The notes: generated by a model from the sequence alone, not told the origin. 64,000 nucleotides of DNA from Guadua angustifolia (GCA_036346375.1 CM070515.1:17010423-17074422), one strand, 5' to 3'. Positions 45,081 to 57,455 are shown, counted from the stretch's first letter. Translations and numbers: made by a program.

Positions 45081-45955
45081 AACGAAGGTGTCGACGATTC
45101 GGGAACCGGTCCCCCGCCGAGCTTATTTGTTGAATGAGGGATCAACCTAAGGCTCCTTTTTCGCGGGGGTATAGCTTCTGAGGTCCTGCCGAGCTATGAA
45201 ACGAGGTGGCCGAGACAACACACCAACAGGGGTCTTTTTGGTGCAGTTCGGCCTCTCATGGGAGATAACAACCCTACGTCCAGTGATTGCACTAGCTTTT
45301 TGAGGATGTATTACAATATGCTTGCTCAGGGCGCCTTGGGAGGTTCTAAGGACTATCCTCCAGAGCACCGGCCACAAGCTCTATGTATGAGAAAAATAGG
45401 GAATGAAGTCCCCCCTGAACCCTTCGTGCGAGAAGGTATTTATAGGGGGTTACAAGCGACACAACATTTATTACAGAGGGGCGCGCCTCTGTCCGAACGT
45501 GGGTGGAGCTGTTCCTTGTTTCCTCGCCGCACGCATGACGTGGCAGTATGCGCAGATCGCGCGCGCAATTCGCCGAGCCGCCAGCGTAATTAATGCCATG
45601 TCGTCTTAAGTCAGAGATCGCGCCTCAACCTGCATGGCCAAGGTTCTTCTTTGGTCTTGGTCGCTAGCCGCACTTTCCTGAACAAGCATGCTTGGGGGCG
45701 AACTTGACAGAGGACGAGGTGGGCGTGCAGGCCGGCCTATCCAGAGATCTTCCTTGGGGACAACATCCAAGAGCAAACATGGTCGGCTGCTGGCCAGCCG
45801 CCGGGGTACGATGGTCGTCTACGGGAATTTCCCAATCCCCGACAGAAGGCCTCTGTTGTAGGGATCACTACTCCACCCAGTCGTCTGGGTAGTCCTACGA
45901 CTTCTTATCACCCTGGTCCTATAGGTGACCATCCAACTCCTCCTCATCGGTATAT
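45081..45955. repeat. LTR-like segment of a Ty3/gypsy-type element
   Basis: It begins at about GAAGGTGTCGACGATTCGGG and includes GAACCGGTCCCCCGCCG, a TATTTATAGGGGGTTACA promoter-like stretch at 45438 and a GC-rich downstream part with no coding domain. This organisation resembles gypsy LTRs of grasses. No second copy or internal domain is present, so it would be a solo or truncated LTR. The assignment rests on general resemblance. Confidence 0.45.
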
Positions 45956-48320
45956 ACATAACAGTTAGAATCTAAAAAAAGAGATAATTATACAAGGGTG
46001 AATACAAAGATGTACTCAATAAGCGTTAATAACAATATGCATTTATGAATTTTTATAATCCGAAACCCTCACCGGTTCCATTCCACAAATCCATTCCTCA
46101 AGATCAATTACAGAAAATAAGTTTTATTAAGAAAATCTTGTGTTTCGATTTTTTTTTTGTAAAATTTCTACTAGCACTTGTATATGAGGAAGATTTAACT
46201 TTCGTAGCCTCCAATCCATGAGACAAGTATGGATTCATGATTTCAACTTTGCTTAGGTTTTGTATCACTTTACCCATAGTAAACCCGACCATAGTTAAGA
46301 ACCCAGAATATTTATCACTATTCTAGTATTTATAATCTCCAACCCTAGCCCCTTTCTCTATAATGATTCAATGGCACTAAGACACAAGATAGCCAATTTT
46401 ACCCCCTCTCAAAATTGGCGATACTCATATCCCCTGACCACCTACCAGTTGTGCTACAACATGAATCAGTGGTACTAAGACATTAGGGTAGCCAGTTGAT
46501 CTCCGTCACAACATCTGGAGATACTCATCTCATGGCTTTAAAATGTAGTGCCAAATAACCAACACTGGTTATTATCCGTGTCTCTCACTGGGCTTTCGGC
46601 TTATCCCAACTTCACACTTCTTACTTACCCAACATGAAGATCAAACACTATCATAGGATAACCTTTTTTTGGTTGTTTTCACACACTATGGTTAATACAA
46701 TTTAATACAGCTCATTGCCCAAATGTAGTGGTTTGACTTTATGTTATAACCCCTGCAGAGGGCCCCTCCGGCAATGCTCACACATGGCACCCCCTACCCA
46801 CCACTTATTACCTCACCTGACTTCACTTGTCGGGTGAGCCAAAATAATAATCACAACTGCATCTGCAATTTACGAGCATCCAACAACCGATTTAGATTTT
46901 TCTTAAATCAACATTTTATCATGCACCAATGATACCACATATATTCCAAATAATTCATTAATATCAAATTAAGCATTGTCATGGATGCTTGCTTGGATTT
47001 TGTTCGAAATAAGTGTTTCACACGTTTGCTGTTCTTCGATCTAATTAGAATTATTTTCTAAAATTACATAAATACTATGTTTAATGGCGGATAAATTTTT
47101 ACATGTTTTAAGATGACTAACCTGCACTTCTTAATGTCTTGAGATTTACAGAATTTATTTGCAAATTTTAGTGCTTTATTTGATTTTATACCACCATGCT
47201 TCATTAATTGATTCGGCCGACTCAAGTTGGCGTTTTTAATGAATTTCAACTGATTAAACCCATTTCAAATTTTGTATAGATGTAGATGATTTTTATTTAG
47301 CTGATTTATCAACATTTCAATTTTTCTTATTTTTCTCTTTTCTTTTCTCTTATTTTATTGTTTGGTAATTTGTTAATTGTAACTGTTTTACGCAATCGTG
47401 AACGTATACATGATGTGGCGATTATTTTCTATGGCTAGATAATCAATTTTATGTGTTTTAGAAATATTTTCTAAATTATCTTTCCTATTTTTCTTTTTCT
47501 TTTTCTGCCTTCTTATTTCTTGCGCTCTCTCTCTCTCTTTCCTGGTCGATCTTATCCTCTAGGTCTGTCTTGTTCCTAAATCTTCCTCCTCTCTCATTTT
47601 CCCCATTGCTTGGCTCTCCTCTCATCTTCTGATTTCTCTGGCTTCTCCCGACCGACCGTCTCAATGGCACCGGTGTTGGTCGTTAGCCTCACCCCTGGCC
47701 TCCCTCGGCTAGGGCACCTCCGCTGCTCCTCTTCGCCGAGTGAGTTGCGCCCGATGCTTGGCACACTCACGCGCAAGCGCACGACCCAGCCTGCTGGGCC
47801 ACCGCCACCTTGCGCCTACTCAGCCATGCTCGGGCGCCCGCTTGGGCCCCTACCTCTGCGAGCATGTGGGCTTGGGCTAGCGTCTCACGCCTGGGCCCTT
47901 TTCTCCCCTAAGCTCGGTGGCTGGCTAAGTATGGCTAGGCCACCCTGCCTACCGTCAGCTCGGCTGGCCTAGGGACGACTGCTTCCTCGCATGCACGGTT
48001 GTGCTACTCGATCCCCTTCCTGGATCGACTCTACCCCTCCCTTTGGCTCATTGGTTGCTCCTAATGGCTAGGGTTTGGATACCACTTGCCTTTTATGATT
48101 TTCTATTTATTTTAGATTTTTATTGAGTTCTACTGCAAAAATAAATGGTAAGAACCTAGGTCTGTGATGATTCTATTTGTTGACACTTGGGTTGGATGGC
48201 GTCGTGGTGATATCCTTAATCTGCCGTGTGCCGAGGAGCATTGGTGGATTATTGGGGATACACGACACAACCCCCGAGCGTTAGCTAGCTGAGACCACTA
48301 GTTGCACCCATAGCCTTGGC
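45956..48320 (-). mobile_element. Inverted relative of the intronic retroelement
   Basis: Reverse-complemented, this stretch follows the order of blocks seen at about 25400-27060 in the methyltransferase intron: a purine tract, a GCGTAAAAC block, GGGTAGxGGGTGCC, GGCATTGAGC, GATTGGAGGCTAC, ATATACAAGTGCTAGTAG, then a GAGTAC...TGTATTC end. It also contains two related copies of GGCACTAAGACA...GATACTCAT (46370-46530). No coding domain was recognised. The GC-rich part (47660-47975) reads as a Pro/Leu/Ala-rich frame in both strands and is probably not a gene. Confidence 0.55.
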
Positions 48321-48970
48321 CAACACCGACTCAGGTGGGGAGGAAGGGAGGCGAGGGGGCGTCGGTGCCTGCTCGGGTAGGGAGGGAGGGAGGCAAGGGG
48401 TGCAAGGCTTGAGCAAAGCGGAGGAGGGAGGCGAGGTGTCTTGCTGGCTCGGGTGGGAGGGAGGTGAGAGGGCGCAGGTCGCAGGCGTCGAACTGGGTGG
48501 GGACTGGGGAGGGAGGGATAACCGGAGAATGATGGCCAGAGGAAGAAAAGAAAAAGGAGGGGGAGAAAAGAAAAGGTGAAAAAGAAGAGGGGAAAAGGAA
48601 AAAGAAGAAAAAGAAAATATTAAAAAATTCAATTTGAGTAAATAAAATTTTTACTTTTTTATAGGCAAATTAAACCCATTAATTGAGTTTTATCGAGAAT
48701 TGGATTAAATCTGTTATACTGACAAAGGTAGGTACCAATTTTGCAATTTATTATTCAAAGATGGTCATCTATATTGTCTCTAATGTCCTGGTTCGACGAC
48801 CACTTTTTGGAGAATGAAAAGGGGATGGGAAAAAGGGGAAATGGAAAATGAGAAAACAAAATAAAATTGTAAAATTCAAGTAATTAAGTAAAATTATTTG
48901 GGATGTTCGAGATGAAAACTAGTTGGGATGTTTGAGAGCATGCTTGCTTGTGCTATAGAGGGGAAGAAGA
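48321..48970. repeat. Purine-rich low-complexity region
   Basis: 48330-48640 is dominated by GGAGGGAGG and then GAAAAAGAAG units on the plus strand, opposite in sense to the pyrimidine tract at 47485-47620. It may be a fragment of the same element family in the other orientation. No gene seen. Confidence 0.5.
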
Positions 48971-48984
48971 ATGTTTGCACCACT

Positions 48985-49175
48985 AACTCTCTATGTCACA
49001 CTCTCTAGCTCACTCTCACCTCACAGTCTCTCTCTCTCTGACTCTCTATGTCACTCTCTCCCTCCGACTCTGTGTCACTCTCTTGCTCACTCTCACTCTC
49101 TCTCTCTCTCTCTCAGACTCTCTATGTCACTCTATCTGGCTCACTCTCACTTTCTCAGTCTCTCTCTCTCCCTTT
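48985..49175. repeat. CT-rich minisatellite (CTCTCT / CTCTATGTCACT)
   Basis: Interleaved (CT)n runs and repeated GACTCTCTATGTCACTCT and GCTCACTCTCAC units. The open frames across it are Ser/Leu/His-rich translations of the repeat. Confidence 0.85.
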
Positions 49176-49238
49176 CCTCGGTCGGCACCTTACCTGACTC
49201 TCTCCACTCCTTACTCGCTCATCGCTCTCTCTCTCGTC

Positions 49239-49390
49239 GTGGTAGCCTCTTTTTTGTCTTTCTCGTTGGTTGTGCCGTACTATCACCCACGTTGTGGTAG
49301 CCTTTCCTTTGTCTTTCTCATTAGTTGTGTCATACTATCACCCACGTCATGAACTCATGATAGCCTTTCATTTATCTTTCTCGCTACGTC
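49239..49390. repeat. Tandem repeat, 55-bp unit, about 2.5 copies
   Basis: GTGGTAGCCT starts at 49239 and 49294. Each copy continues CTTTGTCTTTCTC then TACTATCACCCACG. A third, shortened copy (GATAGCCTTTCATTTATC) starts near 49359. Confidence 0.75.
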
Positions 49391-49539
49391 ACCACTCTCT
49401 ACCTCCCCTAACACTACACTCCCCGCCTCCACCATCCTCTCGTCCTCCCTTCCTATCAACCATGTCGACCACCATAGATGCTTCACCCTTTCAATTCAAC
49501 TCCGATGACTCCATCATTCGATGCTCCATTCCTCTCATC

Positions 49540-49735
49540 AGAATAGTGCAAATAGGCCGGGCCAGTGCTGGCACGACACGAAGCGCTAATGGGCCATGCC
49601 TGGGCTCGCGTGCCAGCCCGGCACAGCATGAAGCAGGCACGATGGGTTGTCATGGCCTGACACGGTTTAGGCACAAAGCATGATGGGCCTGTCCTGGGCT
49701 GGCCTAGCCCGACACGACGCCCACCTCTACCGCTG
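49540..49735. repeat. GC-rich GGCACGA/TCGTGCC dispersed repeat
   Basis: It contains GGCCGGGCCAGTGCTGGCACG, GGGCTCGCGTGCCAGCCCGGC and CCTGACACGGTTTAGGCAC in direct and inverse order, a pattern common in grass MULE-like termini. The exact class is not determined. Confidence 0.45.
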
Positions 49736-52117
49736 GTGCATTGCACTTGGGTTCGGCTAGGGGTTTTGAATGGTTGAGCTGTCCCTTAAGCACAATGTTT
49801 TTATATTTATCCATTTGACTATGTCATTTTTACCATTTGACTGAGGGTAAAATATTTTTTTTACTACGTGATATTTTTAAAATACGCGCGTCTACGACTT
49901 AAAATAGGTTTGTAAATTGTCAAATGATGCTAAATAAATCGCCGGAGGTGTCGATTTGGCCCCGAACGAATTTGGTACCTCAGTGAGCGATACCAATTTT
50001 TACCAGGCTAACGGCAATTCTAACTTAATTTAATTTATTTAATTTCTTTTTGCGATATTAATTTATTACCTTTATTGATGACTGAAATTTTTATTGATAC
50101 ACAGGTTAGTGAAAGAAATCCGACGCAAGAAGGTTTTAAAAACTTATATGATTTTTATTTCTGCTCCGTAATTACACATTCTTGTAATTCGCGTTGTAAT
50201 CTGTAAATTTAATTTTTTATGCAATGCAATCCATCAATAGATCAGAGATGTAACAACATTGATTATTTTTATTAAGCAAGTTGACAAAACACGCTAATTA
50301 CATTGCTTAGCTTAATAAAATTTACCGTTGTTTCACTGATCCATTGTTCAGCTGGCAGTTACAATCAACTGCAGATTCGACCACTGCTTAAGCTGAAGTG
50401 TTCGGTCCAAAGTCTACGTGACACGAATCCACTCCACAGGATGGGAGGAGTACTTATTCCACGCCCCAAGTTTAGTCGTACGAATGGAAGATGGAATGGA
50501 TAGCGTGACAAGAATAACATTTCCTCCGTTAGTCCAAGCACCATGGCGGTATGGCACAACTTTTGCGCTTTTTGCATGCGTGCGCCGCTAGTGGTAAGCT
50601 ACAAAACAAGCGTCGTCGCGTCAAGACGGAACAAGGGGATAGATCAGGATTGAAAGGGTTGTGGAGATGACATCTCTCACGAACGGAGAGACGGGCCTTT
50701 CTGTTTGATCGATCCATTTTGGAACCCTCGATTTTATAAAAGCGGAAGCTTTTTGGTGTTTTTAGCTTAGTCCTCTAGATAGGCTTGCTTGACTTTCGTA
50801 TTGTTTCGGTGTGCTTGGTGCTTCTGACGGTCCATTTCGGTTACATTAGTGAAGTGGGATTAGCTAACTTTCAACTTGTGGGTGTTTTTAACATCTCGTT
50901 TCCCTCAGTTTATTTTTGCAGCGTCTCAACTGTTAGTTGCTAAAGAATATCAAGGCTAGCAAATGAAAATGCAAACCATACCCCACGTACGCATGTTTGC
51001 TCTGTAATTCAGAGAAGAAGAAGATTAACATCTGAACCAGTCTTAAGGGTCGAACCCGAGTGAACTTGGAGGTTAAACAGCATCCCTATAACCTAGGCTA
51101 TAATTACATGTTAAACAGTGCTTCAATACTTTTCCTCCCAATACAAATTACATAAATCATAAAATAAAATAATAAATAAATAATCACTATCTATATTCAA
51201 TTCATACTTTAATATTTATGTAACCGTTAAAAAAATAGAAGCACCACTCTTGCCTTACATGTTGCTGCAGGACCCTACGGATCTCGGATCCAGCTCTCCT
51301 GTTTCGAGCGAGTCAAACAGCACTAGCCCCACATTTAAACCCAACTCTGATTGGTCCCGTCCCAGCTGCAGTATCTCACCGGTCAAAAAAAAAAAAGAAA
51401 AAAAGAAAAATCTTCAGTATCTCTCCGTCCAAATACCACATGCGTGCCCATAAAAAAACCGGGGCCCCCTGCCAAAAACGACAAGAAAAACAGGAGGAGG
51501 AACCAGGTAGGACGAGGCAAACCCGGCCGGCCGGCCTGCCGTGAAAAACGTGCACCGCATTCCATGGCTCGCCAGGAGGGGGCGAACCAACGGACGTGCG
51601 TTCGGCGGAGCACGCACGCCGCACGGCCCATGTGCGACTCCTACACTACACTAGTCACGAATCAGGGTGCCTTCAGAACGGCGGTGAAGCGAAGCGCATA
51701 TGATCGAGCTGATGCTCTCCCATTCCTGCCTGTTTGCTCGAGCGCGCTCCGCCTGTTTCTTTCCCCTGCCTCTTTTCTTGCCCGCCCGCTCACGGTACAA
51801 AACCTCGCGAAATCCATCGGTTTCGTCCCGTGCCGTGAGCGGCAGCGCGACGTGCGTGGAAGGGTTCCTTCTTACCTGTTCGGCCCATGATTTGGTAGAG
51901 CTCGTGGAATTCGATGGCCAACGGCAGTATGGCATGCTCGATGGATGGTAAAGCTGACTAGGTGCCGAAACAAGAGGTAGCGGTTGCTAAGTAAGCAGTA
52001 GTTTCGCTACTAGTTAGGCATGTAAACGGGCCAGGTTTTATGGAAGACGTACATGACATGCAGATGGCTTGGTAATGGTAGACAGGTAACCATACAACCG
52101 AGGCTCTGTTTTATTTG
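49736..52117. other. Intergenic DNA, no confident gene
   Basis: Mostly AT-rich with two GC-richer islands (50350-50750 and 51250-51950). Open frames there lack recognisable domains or splice support. A plus-strand A-rich run lies at 51385-51415. Confidence 0.3.
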
Positions 52118-53185
52118 GCTTTTTTTTTCTAGCTTAAAAGCTGAAGAGCTAAAACCTAAGTTCTGTTTGTTTAGATTTTTTCTCTAATTTATAATACAAA
52201 ACAATAAAGTTTAAATAAATAATTAGCTTTTAAATACACTTTTAATATAATTAAAATTCAAAAACCACCAGAGATGTACTTTTTTGGCTTATCGAGAGTT
52301 AGTTTTAGACCAATGACATCGAAGTTACGGTAAAATTAGCTACCTATATCACATATAAAAGTAAGCTACTTTTAAGCAGTTTAAACCAAAAAGCTGACTT
52401 CAAGTTATAAGGTAAAAAGTCTAAAACTAAACAACACAAATGGGTGGCTTTGCACCTAGATTTTTTAAAAGTTGTAAGCCTCTGAGTAGCTAAAAGCTAA
52501 AAGCCACATGAGAGGTGATTTTTTTATTTTTTAGGGCTGGTTTTAGACAAATATCATTAAAATTGGGGTAAAATTACGCACTTCTATCACGCATAAAAGT
52601 GAACTACTTTTAAGCTGTTAAAGCCAAAAGATTGGCTTAAATTATAAGACCTTTTCAAAAGTCATAAGCTTTCATGTAACTAAAAGCTAAAAACCATGGC
52701 TGTTTGGGAGAGCTGTAGTTTTTCTGAAAAGTTGTTTTTTGGCTTTCCAGACTGAAAAACAGTTGTGGTTTTTTAATATGAGATCGTTTAAAAAATAGCT
52801 AATTTCTCTCAACAAAAAGCTGCAAAAGCAGGTTCAAGACAGCTTTTAGCTTTTACTAATTATATATGGCTTCTAACTTATGCCTAAAGCCGTTTAGAAA
52901 CTAAGCTATTTGAGGGAGCTTATTGGCTTTTCAGAAGCTAAAACTGGATTAAAGCTCCCCCAAACAGGGTGCATCTGCTTTTTTGCTTATTGAGAGTTGA
53001 TTTTAAACTAATGTCATTGAATTTAAAGTAAAATTATTCACATCTATTACGAATAAAAGCGGACTACTTTTAAATTGCTTAAGCCAAAAGGTTGTCTTTA
53101 AGCTATAAGCCAAAAAGACGAAGACCCTGTTTGTTTCATATTTTCCTCTAGCTTAAAAGACAAAAAGGCAAAGGCCAAACAAATG
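52118..53185. mobile_element. Cluster of nested MITEs
   Basis: At least three related elements are packed or nested. One spans 52160-52440 (TTCTGTTTGTTTAGATTTTT and AAAAAGTCTAAAACTAAACA). One at 52441-52690 lacks a clear left terminus. One spans 52697-52970 (CTGTTTGGGAGAGCTGTAG and AAAGCTCCCCCAAACAGG). The outer flanks near 52110 and 53130-53155 (GACCCTGTTTGTTTCATATT) suggest that one older element encloses them. All share AGCTTTTAAGC-type inverse motifs. Non-coding. Confidence 0.6.
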
Positions 53186-53954
53186 AGAGGCTATTTAGCC
53201 AAACTTGTAAAAAACTTAAGTCACCTTACAACTATAAACCATAAAAGGGTGCCTTTTGACTTTTGTGGGATACAAGTACACTCTGCCACTCAATTTCGTC
53301 GAAATTACAAACCAATGTCATTGTATATAAAACCTTTCACCCTAACCACTCCCTATTTCCATTCCAATGTCCTCTCATTTCCACCTAACAAACCACCTAA
53401 AGGGTGACTAGGGCCTCATCGAGGGCCGATGCCGATGGACCTATCATCCTCACCTGACATTGGTGGCCTCGTCTCCCCACGATAGATGCCGACCTCCCCA
53501 CAAGCTCTATCAGGACGTAGCTGATGAATCCCCTCATCCTCTACAGGATCCCTGTCGTTGCTAGCTTGTGGGAGATGGCTAGATCTGATCGTGGCATGGT
53601 AGGAGGTGGTCGGATCTGACTATGGCATAGTGGGAGACAGTCGGATATAGCCCTCATCGTCACTAACCTATGGCGGGGGTGGCCAGATCAGATGGTAGCA
53701 CAACAGGAGATGGCTGGATCCGATGTGTGCACGATGGGAGGTTGCCAGATTCGACATCAACGTGGTGGGAGGTGACTAGATCAAACCGCAGCCTCGCCCA
53801 GTCGTCGGTGATGTTCGTCAACCTCTCATGACATTCGTTGACCTTGACCTCCTTGCGTGGTGTCCTCCACCACATGTGCTACTAGATTCGACCAACACCG
53901 AGGCCGCTGTCATCGGATCCTGCCGATCCCGAGGCTGCCACCACTGAATCCAGC

Positions 53955-54160
53955 TGTCGGTGTACTTTGCACCAGGGTACCCTCTCCGCCGCAGAATAGT
54001 GGGCCTAAGAAGCGGCCTAGCCCACGTGGCGGCCTGGCGAGCAAGTGGGCGGTCATTCCCTGCTCGCCGGGCGATAAGCCCACGTGGCGGCCTAGCGGGC
54101 AAGTGGGCGCTCATGCGAGTAGATCGGAGCTGACGCCTTCCTCTCACCGCATTGCGCGAG
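53955..54160 (+). repeat. Gypsy LTR start fragment in unit A
   Basis: TGTCGGTGTACTTTGCACC followed by GAATAGTGGGCC and GCGGCCTAGCCCACGTGGCG. The same sequence starts at 56351 and at 62591, and at the last it follows a polypurine-like CCGAGGGCTAC, identifying it as the LTR 5' end. Confidence 0.7.
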
Positions 54161-54644
54161 AGAGGAAGGCGCCCGCTTGAGCCTACTACATCAGTAAGGT
54201 GCTATACGAGGCAGAGACCAGATACCCACAAGCGCAGAAGATGCTGTACGCCGTCTTGGTGGTGTCTAGGAAGCTGCGGCACTATTTTCAAGGGCGAGAG
54301 ATTAAGGTGGTCGCCGGAGAGGGAAGGCGCCCAAGCCGCCTACTACATCGATGAAGGTGCTATACGAGGCGTAAACCAGATACCCACAAGCGCGAAGATC
54401 TTTGTCGCCGCCTTGGTGGTGTCTGTGAAGTCATGCACTATTTTCAAGGGCGAGAGATTAAGGTGGTCACTGCCTATCCCCTGTGAGAGATCCTTCACAA
54501 CCGGAAAGCAGAAGACCGCATCGCCAAGTGGTCGGTGGAGCTGGGGGAATTCAGTCTCAAATTTGTACCCCGACCGCCATCAAGAGCCAGAAGCTGGCGG
54601 AGTTTGTTGCCAAATGGACTCCGCCACTCAAGTCAAGAAACCCC

Positions 54645-55095
54645 GCCTCCCCTGGACTCTATTCTTCGACGGCTCCTTCAGACTTGAAGGCGCGGGGGCT
54701 GGGGTTGTCCTGGTCTCCCCGACCGGTGACATTCTCCGGTACGTGGTCGCCCTAGACTTCAAGGCCACCAACAACATCGCCGAATATGAGGGCCTGCTGG
54801 CAGGGCTGCGCGCCGCCTCGGCGTTAGGCGTCCGACGCCTCCAAGTCAAAGGAGACTCCCTGCTAGTCATCAACCAAGCGCGGAAGGAATTTCAATGCTC
54901 TGATCCTACTATGGCCGCCTACTTGGCAGAGATCAGGAAGATGGAGCGCCACATCGAAGGACTGGGGTATATCCATATCCCTCGATGCGACAACCATGTA
55001 GCGAACGGGCTTTCACAGCACGCGTCTTCAAGAATCTCTGTCCCGGTCGGGGTCTTTGAAGAAAGACTATCGCGACCGTCCGTCGCTGCCCCCGC
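54645..55095 (+). pseudogene. Archaeal-type RNase H domain of a Tat-lineage gypsy pol (unit A)
   Basis: Within the open frame 54152-55240, residues from LPWTLFFDGSFRLEGAGAG to FEERLSRPSV form the second, archaeal-type RNase H domain carried by Tat elements. The putative acidic residues are visible: D in FFDGS, E in TNNIAEYEG, D in VKGDSLLV and D in PRCDNHVANGL. The first RNase H domain just upstream is frameshifted here. No RT, gag or protease precedes it, so it is an isolated domain rather than a working gene. Confidence 0.7.
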
Positions 55096-55702
55096 TCTAA
55101 GCGGGGATGATGGTGCAGCCGTCGTGGCCTCCGACTCAGGCGGGGAGGGCGGTGCAGCCGTCGCGACCTCCGGTTCAGGGAGGGTAGGCAACGCACCCGC
55201 CTTTTCCGTGAGAGATGGGCACCAAGGTATGCTTGCTTGATTGCCCATTCAAGAAGCAATAGCAGTGACGTGCCATGCTGTATTGAGCGGGTTGAAGCGA
55301 GCATTTGATCGACTCCATAAGCTGGGTGGCTGAGAAGAATCTCCATTGTCTTGTGGTAGCTCGAACCACGTCTAAGCTGAAGGTATTCTGGTCTCTCGAA
55401 TCATCCCCAACTCGGCTCCTGGTGTTGGGTCTGGATGGATCCTATCCTAGCTTTCGAGACCGAGTGAGCCCCGACGATGATTCCTTAGCGAGAAGATTGC
55501 TAAATTATTTTTACAAAATTTTTTATAAAATTTTAAAATTCTTTCTTGTAATCTAATGCAAACCGGGGTTCCCCATTAGAGAGAAATTCCTCACGGGATT
55601 TTTTTCGAAAAAAGAAGGTAAGGTGAGGGCTTTTCTTTGACTTTAAAGATTTTGTTTTTCGTTTTTTTGTGTGCTTGTTAGGTATTATGGTTTTATTTTT
55701 TT

Positions 55703-57455
55703 AAATTACAAACCAATGTCATCGTATATAAAACCTTTCACCCTAACCACTCCCTATTTCCGCTCCAATGTCCTCTCATTTCCACCTACCAAATCACCTA
55801 AAGGGTCACTAGGGCCTCATCGAGGGCCGATGTCGATGGACCATCATCCTCACCGACATTGGTGGCCTGCCTCCCCACGATAGATGCCGACCTCCCCACA
55901 AGCTCTATTAGGACGAGTCGATGAATCCCTCATCCTCTCAGTGATCCCCGCCGCTGCTAGCTTGTGGGAGATGGCTAGATCTGATCGTGGCGTGGTAGGA
56001 GGTGGTCGGATCCGACTATGGCATAGTGGGAGACATTCGGATATAGCCCTCATCATCACTAACCTATGGCGGGGGTGGACAGATCTGATGGTAGCGCAAC
56101 AGGAGATGGCTAGATCCGATGTGCGCACGATGGGAGGTTGCCAGATTCAACATCAACATGGTGGGAAGTGACTAGATCAAACCGTAGCCTCGCCCAGTCG
56201 TCGGTGATGTCCGTCAACCTCTCGTGACATTCGTTGACCTTGACCTCCTTGCGTGGTGTCCTCCACCACATGTGCTACTAGATTCGGCCAACATCGAGGC
56301 CGTTGTCGTCGGATCCTGCCGATCCCGAGGCTGCCACCACTGAATCCAGTTGTCGGTGTACTTTGCATCGGGCTACCCTCTCCGTCGCAGAATAGTGGGC
56401 CCAATAAGTGGCCTAGCCCACGTAGCGGCCTGGCGAGCAGGTGGGCGGTCATGCCCTGCTCGCCGAGCGATAAGCCCACGTGGCGACAGACGAGCGGTGG
56501 CGCTCATGCGAGAGATCGGCTGGATGCCTTCTCACCACCACGATCACCGCTGGAGAGGGAAGGCGCCAGGCTCGCCTACTACATCAGCAAGGTGCTATAC
56601 GAGGCAGAGACCAGATACCCGCAAGCGCAGAAGATGCTGTACGTCGTCTTGGTGGTGTCCAGGAAGCTGCGGCACTATTTTCAAGGGCGAGAGATTAAGG
56701 TGGTCACTGCCTATCCCCTGCGAGAGATCCTTCATAACTGGGAAGCAGAAGGCCGCATCGCCAAGTGGTCGGTGGAGCTGGGGGAATTCAGTCTCAAATT
56801 TGCACCCCACACCGCCATCAAGAGCCAGAAGCTAGCGGAGTTTGTTGCCGAATGGACTCCCGCCACTCTTGAAGCTGAAGAAACCCCCGCGCCTCCCCTC
56901 TGGAGTCTATTCTTCGACGGCTCCTTCAGGTTCGAAGGCGCGGGGGCTGGGGTTGTCCTGGTCTCCCTGACAGGTGACATCCTCCGGTACGTGGTCGCCC
57001 TAGACTTCAAGGCCACCAACAACATCACCAAATATGAGGGCCTGCTGGTAGGGTTGCGCGTCGCTTCGGCATTAGACGTCCGACGCCTCCAAGTTAAAGG
57101 AGACTCCCTGCTAGTCATCAACCAAGCGCGGAAGGAATTTCAATGCTTTGATCCTACCATGGCCGCCTAATTGGCGGAGGTCAGGAAGATGGAGCGCCAC
57201 TTCGAAGGACTGGGATATATCCATATCCCTCGACGCAATAACCATGTAACGGACGGGCTTTCACAGCTCGCGTCCTCAAGAATCTCTGTCCCGGTCGAGG
57301 TCTTTGAAGAAAGACTATCGCGACTGCTCGCCGCCGCTTCGCAAAGCGGAGATGACGGTCGCCGCCGTCGCGACCTCCGACTCAAAGTGGGAGGGCGGCA
57401 GATTGTCGCACCTCCGATTCGAGGGAGGGTGGCAAGACACCCGCCAAACCCCTAG
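55703..57455 (+). repeat. Chimeric tandem unit B
   Basis: Second copy of the 2.4-kb chimeric unit: the non-element segment, the LTR start (56351), then RNase H domains. Unlike A, it continues into an integrase region in normal order. The shared, unusual LTR-to-RNase H junction shows that the deletion joining them predates the duplication. Confidence 0.75.
56571..57455 (+). pseudogene. Tandem RNase H domains of a Tat-lineage gypsy pol (unit B)
   Basis: In one frame: ISKVLYEAETRYPQAQKM, KLRHYFQGREIKVVTAYPL and AIKSQKLAEFVAEWTP (the ordinary gypsy RNase H), then LFFDGSFRFEGAGAGVVLV and VKGDSLLVINQARKEFQ (the archaeal-type RNase H). TAA at 57168-57170 interrupts it where unit A has a Tyr codon. 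The conserved Glu of TNNxxE is Lys here (TNNITKYEG), so this domain would be inactive even without the stop. Confidence 0.75.

Larger units (their letters stand above)
53302..55560 (+). repeat. Chimeric tandem unit A (non-element DNA, gypsy LTR start, RNase H domains)
   Basis: It shares order and sequence with unit B starting at 55703, an offset of about 2.4 kb. The order is a 650-bp non-gypsy segment (AAATTACAAACCAATGTCA onward), an LTR start at 53955 (TGTCGGTGTACTTTGCACC), then gypsy RNase H. A 155-bp piece of RNase H is duplicated inside A only (near 54161 and 54318). After the second RNase H domain the order is scrambled: the piece matching 58180-58360 (integrase end) precedes the piece matching 57555-57637 (integrase start). 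The unit ends in an AT-rich stretch. Confidence 0.75.

Noticed and set aside
47610..47972. A 120-codon plus-strand GC-rich frame.
   Set aside because: Low-complexity Pro/Leu/Ala composition inside a repeat with a related copy in the methyltransferase intron; no domain.
48971..49352. Long Ser/Leu/His-rich frames.
   Set aside because: They simply translate the CT-rich minisatellite.
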